Origin: Chara braunii
Taxonomy: Eukaryota; Streptophyta; Charophyceae; Charales; Characeae
Assembly (NCBI GenBank): GCA_003427395.1
Contig: BFEA01000130.1
Location: 1,542,895-1,578,962, forward strand
Length of the DNA: 36,068 nt
Direction: 5' to 3'
Part shown: positions 9,772-19,562 of the stretch, piece after piece
Position numbering within the stretch: position 1 is the first letter of the stretch
Layout of the letters: each line of letters starts with the position of its first letter
Position numbers and translations under genes: made by a program
Notes under the pieces: model-generated
Databases searched by the model: none
Seen by the model: the letters and a program-made list of their open reading frames with translations, nothing else
Told to the model about the DNA's origin: nothing

Positions 9772-10385
9772 TTATCTGTGGGTTGAGAATTTTTTTAATT
9801 CTAGGATTGTTGATGATATGGAAGTCGTCGAAGTAGCGGAAGACATGTTGAAAGAGGTGTAGGAGGTTTCTGTTGCTTTTATATGTGTTTTTTTCATAAA
9901 TTTATATTCGTATTTGAAGACATAGATGTTATACCAGACTGGGGAAGAACTTACCCCCATTGTGATGCCAAGGATTTGTCTCCAAATGTTGCTCCCGAGG
10001 GAAGTGTAGACATTTCTAATAAGTCTGTTATTGATTTCCTTAATACTAGTGTCGTTCATGGTGAGGTATCCGAAGGGTGGGTTCATGTGCGAGTCGCAAA
10101 TCGGTGTCCGTTTCTCTTTGTTGTCATAGAATCTGCAAGCCAGCTGAACTTTTTTTTCCGTAGGTCTTCCTAGCTTGTTTGAACGCTAGTCTGCAAAAAG
10201 GTTAGATAGTTGTCGGTAGGCCGTCCAGGGAGGTTATACGTGTAGTCAGGGGTGGAGTCGATTGACCACCAATTGGGTGCAAAAGTTTGTTGTGTGAGGT
10301 TTCCAGAGTGTGTTTTAACCATTTGTATTAAGGCATTAAGTACTGCGGCCGTAAGGTCTGCTAGTGGGGAAATGATAGTGCCCAC
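9772..10385 (-). pseudogene. Reverse transcriptase fragment of a second type, minus strand
   Basis: Reading from 10385 downward, an open segment ends with YLTFLQTSVQTS. After stops and shifts, a frame begins at 10086 with FGYLTMND and reaches RT motif B, GITMGVSSSP (about 9945-9975), followed by YNIYVFKYEYKFM. After a frameshift at a run of seven A (about 9890) the other frame gives motif C, FRYFDDFHIINN (about 9810-9845), with the two catalytic Asp residues. Motif C with Phe before DD, and the long YEYKFM helix, differ clearly from the three plus-strand elements (VDD/IDD, CAFNEF). I cannot name the clade. It is interrupted by the hAT-like copies on one side and the 0.96-kb inverted-repeat element on the other. 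Confidence 0.65.
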
Positions 10386-10733
10386 GACATTAATTAGCCA
10401 TCAGAATAGGTTCTTGTGTTTTTTGTATGTGGCGAATAGGTATACTAATACCTTTTCACCGTAGGATTCGTGAAAACCTAACAAAACAAATTGTTAGGTT
10501 TGCACGAAATCTATTCAAGATTATGATAGTACGTTTTTCAGGTCTCCTTCAGAAACAAAATTCTACGTGAAGTGAAACATCCGTAAAAAAAAGAACGGAA
10601 AATTAATTTTTCAGAACTACTGAAGGGAGCGAGGAAGAAAACGGGTTTTTTCATAGAAAATCACGACCTGGTGAAGCACCGTAGGTTCAAGAAGTGAAAT
10701 ATCCTGATTTTTTGTTATTAAAAAAAAATGTGT

Positions 10734-11227
10734 TTATAGTCCTATAAGATGTGTAGCACGATGAATTTATTCGGGGGCTTTCCGGACGCGAAAACATATT
10801 CTCGTGTTCGTGAATACGTTCGCTTGAACATGGTTTCCCATACATGGGCGAATATATAATTTTTTATTGTTTGTTTTATTTTTTTTGAATTTGTTTCCCT
10901 ATATTTTTATCTCAAACTCGTGTTTGGCTAAAAAATTCAAGGTATGTCCGAGGCAAAAGTTGTTCGTATTTTTATTTTAAATGACATATATTTTTATATA
11001 AGGTTTTTATTGTTAATTTCAAAAGTGATTTATAGTCCTATAAATGATTTTGTGCAGAGCTTGGCTTTTACCTAACTGCGGACACAGACTTATAGTCCTA
11101 TAAATGAGTATTCACCAAAACACGTTTTTTTTTACATCTTTCAAGTTTGCCTTGTCATCCTTAAAAATTACCCTGTTTGTACTCTGTTTTTTTGTCAATC
11201 TACTGAGAATGACTTATAGTCATATAA
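10734..11227. repeat. Four copies of TTATAGTCCTATAA
   Basis: Near-palindromic 14-mers at 10734-10747, 11030-11043, 11090-11103 and 11214-11227 (the last has A for the second C). They are usually followed by AATGA or AAAG. Spacing is irregular (296, 60 and 124 bases), so this is not a tandem array. They could be protein-binding sites in the element. Confidence 0.7.
10780..10990 (+). mobile_element. Fragment of an hAT-like non-autonomous element inside the 0.96-kb element
   Basis: Left part rich in GTTCG/CGAAC words (TCGTGTTCGTGAATACGTTCG), then AT-rich sequence, then the shared core at about 10927-10976 (AAAATTCAAGGTATG and AGGCAAAAGTTGTTC). No right end is recognisable, so it appears truncated. 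Confidence 0.45.
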
Positions 11228-11419
11228 AAGCATTTTGCGAGGAAGAGTTTTCTTGCACATTTTGAGAAACGCTAGACTTTTCACCTGATTTTTTGCCTCC
11301 TTTATCGCAAAATGATTAAAAACGCTCTTTTTTTTTGTAAAAAATAATAGTTTGACTTTTACTTTTTCATTCTATAAGAAATGTTAGGTTTTCTTCAATT
11401 GTGAGGTTTTCACGAATCC

Positions 11420-12120
11420 CCTGTTCGTAGAGAAAATTATTACTTACCATTCTATAACTACTGAAATTCTCGCATTCGTCGTCATAGAGGTTGCATTGGA
11501 AAACACTAGCGGGTAAATCCTAAAAGTGAGTACATACGTCATATTGCATAAGGAACAAATGTAGTTCGTCGTTAGCTTTATGAGTGCATGACTATCACTA
11601 AATATCATCATCGGTGGGGTAATTCTAAAATTAAATTTATTTATCATTTGCTCATCATTATACTTTAGCGGTCTAGTGAGTATTATTATCGATTTTCAGG
11701 GTCATATCAAGGATTTTAAGTTTGTCTAACCTTGGGTCCATCCAGTGAGTATTATTATTCTGCAAAAACTGAAGTGCTTTCATAGAATCAAATCGGTTGA
11801 TACGCCTTAGGGTTGCAGGCTGAGCGCCTTTTGAGCGTATCAGGCAATAATGACATGTATGCATAGATGATAGGAGTGTATTAGATAATTATCTAGGGCG
11901 GAGACCTTAAGACATGTAGAGAGATAGTGCATTGTAGCGGTAATTATGAAAATGAGTGAGTATATGTACTTTATAGAGGGAGGCTCAAATCTATATTCTG
12001 TCATATCACATAAACACCATTTTTCTGCGGGTGTAGCATCAGTGGCCGATATGTGTGAAATCAATATCAAAGCGTCACCAGAAGACAAGGTAGAAGTGAT
12101 TACAAGACCACTCTGAGGTT
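11420..12120 (-). other. Possible upstream coding remains of the minus-strand RT; otherwise unassigned
   Basis: Three minus-strand open stretches (11444-11647, 11673-11864, 11840-12088) of 63-82 codons have protein-like composition. They lie upstream, in reading direction, of the RT fragment once the 0.96-kb element is removed. I recognise no domain. Confidence 0.2.
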
Positions 12121-12357
12121 CAGAACGGAGTACTTAAAAATACGTAATCCGTATGTGGAAGACACAACAAATATAATATGAAAAACGACAAAGAAAAAAC
12201 AAAAACAAATCCTTCGATTTAGTGGGATTTTTATAAAAAAGGATCGCACCAGCAAGGCGTTAGCAAAAGCCAGAATGCCTCTAAGGGCCTAGTGTAAGAA
12301 TTTTGGTACAAGATTCTATGAGAAGGTAGCGTATCTTGTGTCTAGTTGTTGCCGGAT

Positions 12358-12600
12358 GTGGCGCAACCTAATCCTAACTTCATTACTGTTTGACGATGCT
12401 ATACATGTGACGATCAAGGATATTTCACCCGTGAATGCCCACGGAACGGAGGTGGTGGTAACTTTGCGAGGAATAATTTTGGTAATGGTCGTCGTGAGTG
12501 TCAGCCGTCGTCCAGATCTGGTCAACCTAACCGTGCTATTGTGCCTGTGTAGAGTTCAGGTGTACTAGCGCTCCCTGCTCTGGTAACTACGAACGGAGAT
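12358..12600 (+). pseudogene. 5' fragment of a fourth zinc-knuckle gene
   Basis: Frame 1 reads from GTG 12358 (AQPNPNFITV), an in-frame TGA at 12391, then a knuckle, CYTCDDQGYFTREC (12397-12438), a Gly/Asn/Arg-rich stretch, and TAG at 12550 with the frame open beyond it (LALPAL). The knuckle is CX2CX4YX4C: the His is replaced by Tyr, one base change away. The layout (short N-terminus, knuckle, low-complexity linker with LALPA) resembles the start of element 1. No coiled coil follows, so the copy is cut off shortly after 12600. Confidence 0.6.
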
Positions 12601-14138
12601 GGAACCATCGTATTTGCCCCGTTGTTGAGCGCATTGGTCCGGCACCGCACAAGGCAGCGCGGGACCCTCCCGGCCACGTCACGCAGGAGTTGGTTTATAT
12701 CCTCGTCAAGGATATACATGGAGCTTCCGCAAGCCGCTCCAACCGAGTGCGTCGGCCATACCTCCCGCGAGCCCCTTCAAAAGGATAGGGCCTACACGAG
12801 GCACAACTTACCTCCACCTTACGGGAGCTGTCACCTCCCTTCGGTGGGCGTATCCCTGCCGAGCTACCAGTCCACGGTACGAAAGTTGATCAATTGCAAT
12901 CGCAGAGATGGACCAGCCGACGGCGTTTCTCGTTCGTTGTAGCATAGGGGGTATGCGCGGTCCCACACCTTTATCGGACCCGCACGCAAACCAACGCACT
13001 AGGGAGGCTGAAATCCCAAACGCGACTTGACATCAGTCGACTAGGACGTATCCCACTCGCCACGCATACACCACACTACGAACATAAAAATAACCCACAC
13101 ACGCACACACCAAACAACGTGACAACACTGCTAGTCCCTTCAGTAGTCGTCATATAACTCTCCGATGGAGAAATCGGACAGACGACGCGCGCGAGACTTA
13201 ATATAAAACCGCGCGGACGTATGGCCTACTCATATCAACTAGCAATGCAAGCGTACGCAAGCGGTCGTAATGATGGCAAACTATGTAGTACCCATCTTCA
13301 TGCGATCCTCGTTAATCTCGAGGGTCACGTTCGACACTCAAGTGTCGATTGACACGCGCCTCGAGGGTTAACCTCTCGACGCTGGACAACCACCAAGTGC
13401 GGTTGAAAACCACACCATTTTCTGCACCCTGGGAGAGTGAGTGGTACACAGACTCATGCCTGTGTTGGCAATCGTCTCTTATTGCCTTAGAGACCAGCTC
13501 CATCATCTAGGGTCTGGAGATAAGTCAAGGGGTTTGACTTTGACGGCTGCCACGGACTACAACGTCCAACTATAAAACTCTAAAAAACAAAGGGTAAAAC
13601 GGAATCTATTTTTTCTTTCAAAACATAATTTGTTTAACCCTTACGCACGATCACAGTAAGCCGCGTGAACACCCAAGGCACATATAAATATATATAAGGG
13701 TTATTTATATAGGATTATCACTTCTCACAGCCACAGTGAGACTCCACTCAGCCATATATAAGTATGTGATCGCTGACAGTCACATTCAGAATCCGAACCA
13801 CAAACACACCTGCAATCACATCAAAGATCCAACAAAAGTCTACGCACTGTACGGGGTCAACTTCAACCATTCTCAGTACTCACATCCCTCGCTTTAGCCA
13901 TGCAAGCCTCACTCTTGTGCAACTCCTTTAAATAAAATACTCAGTACTTTCATTACATGACTATTCAAATCAAGTCCGGGTGAAAACACAACAAAACAGT
14001 TCAAATCATAAGGTTAAAGCCTTTAGGTTGAGTGGCAAGAGTGGATTGGAGTTGAGTTGTAAACAGACGAATCGGTAACCGAACTGTTATCAATGATAAA
14101 AGAAGATGATCCTCGTAGGATCAAGCTGAATCTAGAAC
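12601..14138. other. No gene recognised
   Basis: Moderately GC-rich sequence to about 13100, then AT-rich sequence containing two TATATAA-type clusters (about 13680-13710 and 13755). The short open frames on both strands show no motif. It may be part of a degraded larger element, but I found no terminal repeats. Confidence 0.4.
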
Positions 14139-14664
14139 AGAAAAAAATTCCATAATTAAATAAATATTTTATAGTAAAAATATATTCTATATTTTAAAAT
14201 TCAAATTTCATTCCATCTTAAGAAATGTCATTCCAATTTTAAATTTTCTGTCTTACTTGAAAACTTTCATTCCAAGAATGGGGTATCCCTTGTTATTTGA
14301 GCTGCATGCTAGAGATGAAATTAAAGTCTGGATGAGTTCATGGAATATTTTAATTGGACTGTCATTCTATGTAAGGATTTTCATTCATAAATAGGTTAAT
14401 CCAATCTAAATAAGAAGATATTTGTTATAGTAGAATGAAAGTTTAATTAAGATATTTCATAAACTCGTCCAGACTTTCATTCCTTCTTAAACAAATGGAC
14501 GTAGTTGCAAGGAAAAACTCATATTAAGACGAGAACTTATCAAATAAAACTAAAATTTTTATAATTGGAAAAACATTGGTATGATAATTTATAAATATAA
14601 AGGATTTTTTTTTTATGGAATGTTTTTTCAACTTTTATTTCTCGTGGGAATTTTTATGTTGTAG
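14139..14664. repeat. AT-rich fold-back repeat, copy 2
   Basis: Same orientation and same internal inverted arms as copy 1 at 1010-1534 (arms about 14315-14357 and 14447-14490). The left end is CTAGAACAGAAAAAAATTCC and the reverse complement of the right end is CTACAACATAAAAATTCCC. Confidence 0.75.
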
Positions 14665-14901
14665 TCCAAATCCTTAATCGAAATAATCAAGAGGATCTGT
14701 AACATAAGACATATCATTCCCAAGGCTAGAACTATAAGTCCGTGGAGACTAATCTCCACACCACGGTCCCACCAAAAGTCGTTCTACTTGCCTAAGCCCT
14801 AGTCTACCTCTAAGCAAGTGCCCAAAGAAAAGGTAGACCTTTGGCTTGATCTCCCCTATTCAGGGTGGATTGTCAGGATAGCCACCTTTCAAAATATATT
14901 C

Positions 14902-15335
14902 TAACTCCTCTTAAACTTTTAGGAAAATTTCGGCAGCGCTTCCCGTAGGAAAAGTGTCTTTCCAAAATTTATATCAACCTGAATATGAAGACAAAAATAG
15001 TCATCAACTTTCCAAAGTCCAATTTTTGTTTAACTCCCTGAATTATTGAAAATTTGGGCAACACTTCCTTTAGAAAAGGAGACTTCCCAGATTTTTACTA
15101 AGTCATATATAAAATTTAGACAAGTTGAACTTTGAAAGGTCAAATTTTCATTAACTCCTTGGATTTGCAGAAATTTCGGCAGTGCTTCCAATTGAGAAAG
15201 TAGCTTACCAAAATTTTTACAATGTCAAGTATAACAAAAGATCCCAGAAAATGCGAGAATTGTTTCAAGTAAAATAAAGTTAGCTAAAAAAATGCAAAAA
15301 TTTGAATTAACTCCTATCGCTCTAGCACGCGGCGA
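14902..15335. repeat. Diverged tandem repeat, about 125-bp unit
   Basis: Units begin with (T)TAACTCC at about 14902, 15031, 15152 and (partial) 15307. Each continues with an AAATTTCGGCAGCGCTTCC-like phrase, then CTTNCCAAAATTTTTAC, then CAACTTTCCAAAGTCCAA or a relative. Similarity between units is moderate. The array runs up to the target site of element 2 and appears to belong to the same older repeat as the hairpin array at 22.2 kb. Confidence 0.75.
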
Positions 15336-15406
15336 GCCTCTAAAGCAACTACCTGTCAAACTGAAACTCAGACTAAGTAGTGATCTCACTCAGCCACATG
15401 CAAGGC

Positions 15407-15418
15407 CAAACCACAAAG
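15407..15418. repeat. Target-site duplication of element 2, left copy
   Basis: CAAACCACAAAG here and at 22091-22102, identical over 12 bases, exactly bracketing element 2. Confidence 0.85.
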
Positions 15419-15426
15419 GGGTCGTT

Positions 15427-16256
15427 TTCTCGAGAAAATTCGACGGGGTATGGAAGCATTGGATACCAATTTTGACTGCCTGGAGCCGTTTTATTGGCCA
15501 AAACTAAAGGGGTCGGTCTCGTAACCCGCGGTAGGGTACTTTGGTTTGTTTTTGTTTTTGTTTTTTTTCTCTTTAGTTTTTTGTTTTGTTTTTTTCGAAG
15601 TTTCTTGAAGTTTCTTATGAAGAAGTGGCTACGAATCTGATATAACAGACGTAATGAGTATGTTCCAAACTCTCTAGCACGTGCCTGCAATAGTGTTACC
15701 AGTTCGGAAACCATCCGTGGTCCTCTTGTCACACCAAAAACCTTGATCATGGCTAATACAGCAAGTTCGTCTCAACAATTTCTAAGGTGAGTGCAGTTAA
15801 ACTGCTGTTGGTTTAGACTCGATCCGTGGTTCTACTAAGTTGAAGGATTTTTTAGGTATAAAAAAGAAATTTTCAGGCGCGGTGGCGCATGGCGAATTTG
15901 GCGTATGACCCAAATACGGTACTGCTTAGTCTAGACGGAGGAAAAACTTTTGTTCCTATAGTCAGACTGAGATAAAAACATTCAATTCATCGTCCGAATC
16001 ACCAATTAAGGTCCCTGATGATCCTGGCGAGGCGGCCAGGTGACACCGGTAGGGTCGTTCGTCGGGTGGAAACTAAGCTTTCGCAAAAGCTGTTGCTTTA
16101 TTGTTATATTTTACAGTAGTCGCGTTTGGGTTTTTTACAAGCTTTATCGTGTGTCATCTCTCCTCTACCTAATCCCGTTCTTTGTCTTGGCATGATGTCT
16201 TCATGGTCGATGTATCTTGTCACCACATGAATGTCTTATTGTTGCTGTATAACATA
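15427..16256 (+). repeat. 5' pseudo-LTR of element 2
   Basis: It aligns with 21276-22090. Its first 80 bases encode the last residues of the RT (KFDGVWKHWIPILTAWSRF, then a stop at 15505), so the repeat starts inside the open reading frame, as expected when a 5'-truncated copy precedes a full one. It contains a hammerhead-like motif at 16010-16056. Confidence 0.88.
16010..16056 (+). ncRNA. Hammerhead-like motif, 5' pseudo-LTR of element 2
   Basis: GGTCC (16010-16014), CTGATGA (16015-16021), stem II with a perfect CCTGG/CCAGG helix (16023-16027 with 16036-16040), GACA in place of GAAA (16042-16045), the palindrome ACCGGT as stem III (16045-16050), A (16051), then GGGTC (16052-16056), which pairs with GGTCC using two wobbles. 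The GACA change should impair cleavage in this copy; the 3' copy has GAAA. Confidence 0.55.
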
Positions 16257-16334
16257 CTTTTATACACGAAGTAACCGACGTAGGAATAATACTACTGTTG
16301 TGTGGCTACAAGTTACTGACCGAATCGACAGCTC

Positions 16335-17710
16335 AATGGTTGCATGATGGCGTCGAACAATAATGGTAGCATGTTGTTCCCTAGGCACTCAGGCTGCTTC
16401 AACTGTGGGCAAGCAGGGCATACAACTAGATACTGTCCACTACGAGATCGCCAGTTAAATGGCCAAACAACGTCTAAAAGTACAACTATCGTTCCCGAAT
16501 AAACACCGCTACTAACTCTACCTTCTAACGGTGTTTTCACCACACCTGCGGCTCCATCGTATTCCGGGTTTTACAATGGCAGTTACTTAGGTGGAGGAGG
16601 ACTTCAAAATCGAGTGTCCACCCTTGAAGACATTGTGGGTAGGATTAAAGGCAAACAAGATGCAGAAGAAGCGAAGGAGAGAGCAGCACGTGAAGAAGAA
16701 GAAAGGAAGAAGCGTGGGAAGGAAGAGCAAGAAAGAAAGGCTTGTGAGAAATGAGATCGATAAGAATTTCATACACAGGTTACAAAGGAGTTGAATACAA
16801 AGCTAGACGCGATAAGGAATGCTCTCGGGAAGAAAAATAAAGAAGACGGCGAAGTGACCAAGTTGAAGGAAGAAATTGAAAGACTGAAACGGGGACAGTG
16901 TGTTGCTGGACCATCTACGTCGATGTCAGAAAGAGAAATGGTGGATAAACTCCAACGTGAAATAGCAGAGATGAAGGCGGCTTCGGATAGGAGATTCGCA
17001 ATACTTGAGGATGAGATTGCCAAGAAGGAGAGATTGCGTGAAGCAGCGGTGGCTGATGCGGAAGCATGGAAGATCGAGGCGTTGCGACCAGGCAACAAGC
17101 GGGGGTGCCTGGCCGTTGAACCGACTCCAGCTACTCAAGCTAGGATACGACCACGGACAATGCGTGTGCCAACAAGTGAGGGCGGAAAAAACCAAGCCAA
17201 CGACTAACTGAGGAGCGTCGTCAAGAGGCACGATGCAGAGGTTGTGGTGCTGAGGGAAATGAGACTCAAGGAACTTAACGGTAGACGGGAAGCCGAACAG
17301 GAGCTAGAGAGGCTTAAGGAGAAGCAGAAGAGCGATGAAGTTGAGATGGAGAAGCTGCGGGGAAAAATGAATGTGTTGGAAATGGAGAAAAAACATCGGG
17401 GTCAGGGCAGTAATTTAAAGACTAGGCTTCAAGTTGATGAAGTAGCTGCAGGGTCGACAAGAAAGACTAACAAAGGGAAACAGACGGCGAACCCGGTGGT
17501 GCTTGTTAGCGAGAGGGAGAGGTTCAGACAACTGAAGGGACTGAGGAAAGAAAAAGTAATTGCAATCTGCGAAAAAGAGGGTGTCTCCTACACCAAGCTG
17601 GAAGCCGTACAACACGTGCCTTCGACGACGAAGAAAGAGCGGCTGGTAAAGCCAACTTGAAGGGAGTCGTTGTCCACAATGTTGATGATGATGGGGGGGA
17701 TAATTCTGAA
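16335..17710 (+). pseudogene. Element 2 N-terminal region: CCHC zinc knuckle, coiled coil, SAP-like motif
   Basis: The start MMASNNNG (about 16334-16357) leads to a canonical knuckle, CFNCGQAGHTTRYC (about 16391-16432), and a stop at 16499. A shifted frame (about 16591-16754) gives the first Glu/Lys-rich coiled coil (RVSTLEDIVGRI). Frame 3 from 16791 continues the coiled coil, passes one stop (TAA 17205-17207) and ends in the SAP-like motif (LRKEKVIAICEKEGVSY, about 17541-17591). An acidic stretch then reaches about 17710, where organelle-type tRNA sequence interrupts the element. The knuckle should bind nucleic acid, the coiled coil may oligomerise, and SAP motifs usually bind DNA. Confidence 0.78.
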
Positions 17711-17763
17711 CTCTCAACCCCCAATCCGTAGTTCGGTGCTCTATCCAATTGAGCTACAAGCAT
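17692..17763 (-). tRNA. Degraded organelle-type tRNA-Arg(ACG)
   Basis: On the minus strand, TAGCTCAATTGGATAGAGC forms a standard D arm. The anticodon arm is CCGAA-CTACGGA-TTGGG, with one mismatch and anticodon ACG. The T arm is damaged (GTTCAGAAT for GTTCGAAT) and the acceptor stem does not pair. The D and anticodon arms resemble bacterial and organellar tRNA-Arg, not nuclear plant tRNA-Arg. Probably a transferred organellar fragment. Confidence 0.6.
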
Positions 17764-17769
17764 TCATTC

Positions 17770-17842
17770 GTCCCTTTTGTCTAGGGGTATAGGACATCGC
17801 TTTTTCATGGCGAAGACACAGGTTCAGAGTGACGGGGGTGAC
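17770..17842 (+). tRNA. Degraded organelle-type tRNA-Glu(UUC)
   Basis: It has a GTCCCTT acceptor strand, D stem GTCT/GGAC, and anticodon arm TCGCT-TTTTCAT-GGCGA with anticodon TTC. The sequence closely resembles plant mitochondrial trnE. The T arm is damaged (GGTTCAGAGT, again an extra A after TTC), and the 3' acceptor strand pairs poorly. It is divergent from, and six bases away from, the tRNA-Arg. Confidence 0.65.
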
Positions 17843-18081
17843 TTGGCTAATTCGTAGAGTCACTCCCGAGTGCGGCTGATCTCTAGAGATTGGTTGGACG
17901 ATGCTGTAGAGCTCGATCTACTTCTACGGGTCTTTTGAGATGCAAGGTATTAAACGTGTTTCTTAGCCTTATCGTTTGTTTGTTGATCGTAACTGGACAA
18001 GTCACGTGGGGAGATAAACTCAGTAGTCATATTGTGCATGCTGTGTCGAATGGGTATAGTTTTGATACAGGAGAATGTTGA

Positions 18082-18480
18082 GTTGTTTATGCACTTTTCT
18101 CACCATGGTGTCGGCGTCTGTATGTGGGAAGTACAGGGAGGGACGTATATTCAAGATGGGGAGAGCACATATATAGGGCGTGTCAACAGTCTGTTGTGGA
18201 GGCAGGAAGGCACGAAAAGTTGTATAGATGGTTAAGAAGGTTCGATATATGCATAACTATGTGATTATTCCTCTAGCAGTCTGCTCTGAAGATGACCGTA
18301 TTGAGACTGAGATTTTTTTCATTCGGACTTTATCTCCGGTTCTTAATGTGCGTGGTAAAGGGAAGAAATCAAAGAGGTCAAGGATGGGCCGTAGGGAAAG
18401 AGCGAAAGCTAGAAGAAGAGGCGAGGGGAAGTGGGTGCAACAGCAGAGCACACGTGCTAAGTTGGTGACTTTTCAGGCAA
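18082..18480 (+). pseudogene. Element 2 GIY-YIG endonuclease domain
   Basis: Frame 1 from 18082 reads VVYALFSPWCRRLYVGST, then SRWGEH with the catalytic Arg, and LYRWLRR. A frameshift near 18240 moves to the frame of 18228, which gives VIIPLAVC, then IETEIFF with the catalytic Glu, SPVLN, and a Lys/Arg-rich tail. All key nuclease residues are visible but split over two frames. The stretch between the tRNA insertion and 18082 is a poorly conserved linker. Confidence 0.78.
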
Positions 18481-18612
18481 GTGTGGGTATAAAATCGGGA
18501 AGTCTCTTACACATCTTGGATTTTTGTAGGTTACATTCGGTCCATAAGTTAAATATTTTATGCAAAGGGTGGGAGAAAATGATAAATAAATGGAAGGTGG
18601 TGAGAAGAATGT

Positions 18613-19562
18613 ATGGGGGATGTATTCTGTCTTGTGAACAATGGTATTACCGAGCTTCGGCATGCTCGACGATGGTTGAAGGGTGGTGTAGCTATTAGTG
18701 TTGAATCAGTGGTTCCTTTCTTAAGTCGATCTCTGGCCTTGAAGACTCCGTTGGTTAAACTTTTGAGTAATCCTTCTAAGAGAAAAATTGGTGGATTGGG
18801 GATTGGAGAGGTTGATTGTTGCTTATAAAGTTATTAGAACGTTCAGTGAAAAAAGAACTAGGGGTAGACTGCGGGGTATACTGTCGGGAACCATTTCCTC
18901 TTGTTTCGGCTTGCACGTGAGAGAGAGGCTGGTTATTAAATTGGTGTATGATGATTCGTTAAGTAAATCGAAGGTTCGAAGGTTGTGCGGACAAGTGGTC
19001 ATGGACATGGATATCTCACTAGCTTGGAGAGACATGCTTGCGCGAAGGATGCGGGTGGTATGGTGTCGGAACAAGTCGGTCGGTGACGTAATACACAATT
19101 TCAGAAAGGTCTCCAGGGTCAGCGAGTTTATTTGCCATTGTAAAGGGTGTGATATGCAGCTACCAAAAGTAAATGACCATATGTCGTTTCGCTTGAACGA
19201 GTTGTCCATTTTTTCGAATTGGATGAAGAATTTCAAAAATCTTCTTCGACCCTCTCGTATTCGGTCCACTTCTACTCTAAGGAAGGAGCTAATGATCGGC
19301 TTCGCTTCACATTCGTCTTTACCTGCCGTCAATTCTGATGTTTTTTCCAGAAGCAATATAGAAATGTGCTTCTCCCATAACAGTAAGAATTATGGGTCTT
19401 TCGTATGCGAAGATGATTTGACCCCATTCTTGGAACTCCTGCAGAATCCGGTGTGCAGCCCCATGGATCATAATATGGGGGACACTTATGTGTGTTGTCC
19501 TATTGCGTATGAGAGAGGAATGAACAAGTTTTTTTTCGGTAATCCATCCTTTAGAATCTGCA
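18613..19562 (+). pseudogene. Element 2 linker, CxC motif and start of reverse transcriptase
   Basis: The conserved linker is split between frame 1 (18613-18828) and frame 2 (18788 to the gap). It contains EKRTRG, then RRMRVVW, VGDVIHN and the CxC motif Cys-His-Cys (19133-19141), then DHNMGD and the CCPIAYERGM segment shared by all three elements. Frame 2 is open for about 260 codons, the longest intact stretch in this copy. The assembly gap begins after FRIC. Confidence 0.82.

Larger units (their letters stand above)
10464..11419. mobile_element. 0.96-kb DNA element with terminal inverted repeats
   Basis: The left end is GGATTCGTGAAAACCTAACA. The reverse complement of the right end is GGATTCGTGAAAACCTCACA, 19 of 20 identical. 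Just inside the left end is a perfect 10-bp hairpin (10475-10484 with 10491-10500, AACCTAACAA / TTGTTAGGTT). The interior has no gene but contains four copies of a TTATAGTCCTATAA motif and a piece of the hAT-like core. No convincing target duplication was found, so the superfamily is not assigned. Confidence 0.75.

Noticed and set aside
10464-11419. hAT-type 8-base or Mutator-type 9-base target duplication of the 0.96-kb element
   Set aside because: The flanks share only the last four bases (CGTA) with an offset, too little to support a duplication.
12601-14138. Long terminal repeats of an LTR retrotransposon matching 23.7-27.0 kb
   Set aside because: Only scattered short word similarities were visible. 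No direct repeat, primer-binding site or gag-pol domain was found.
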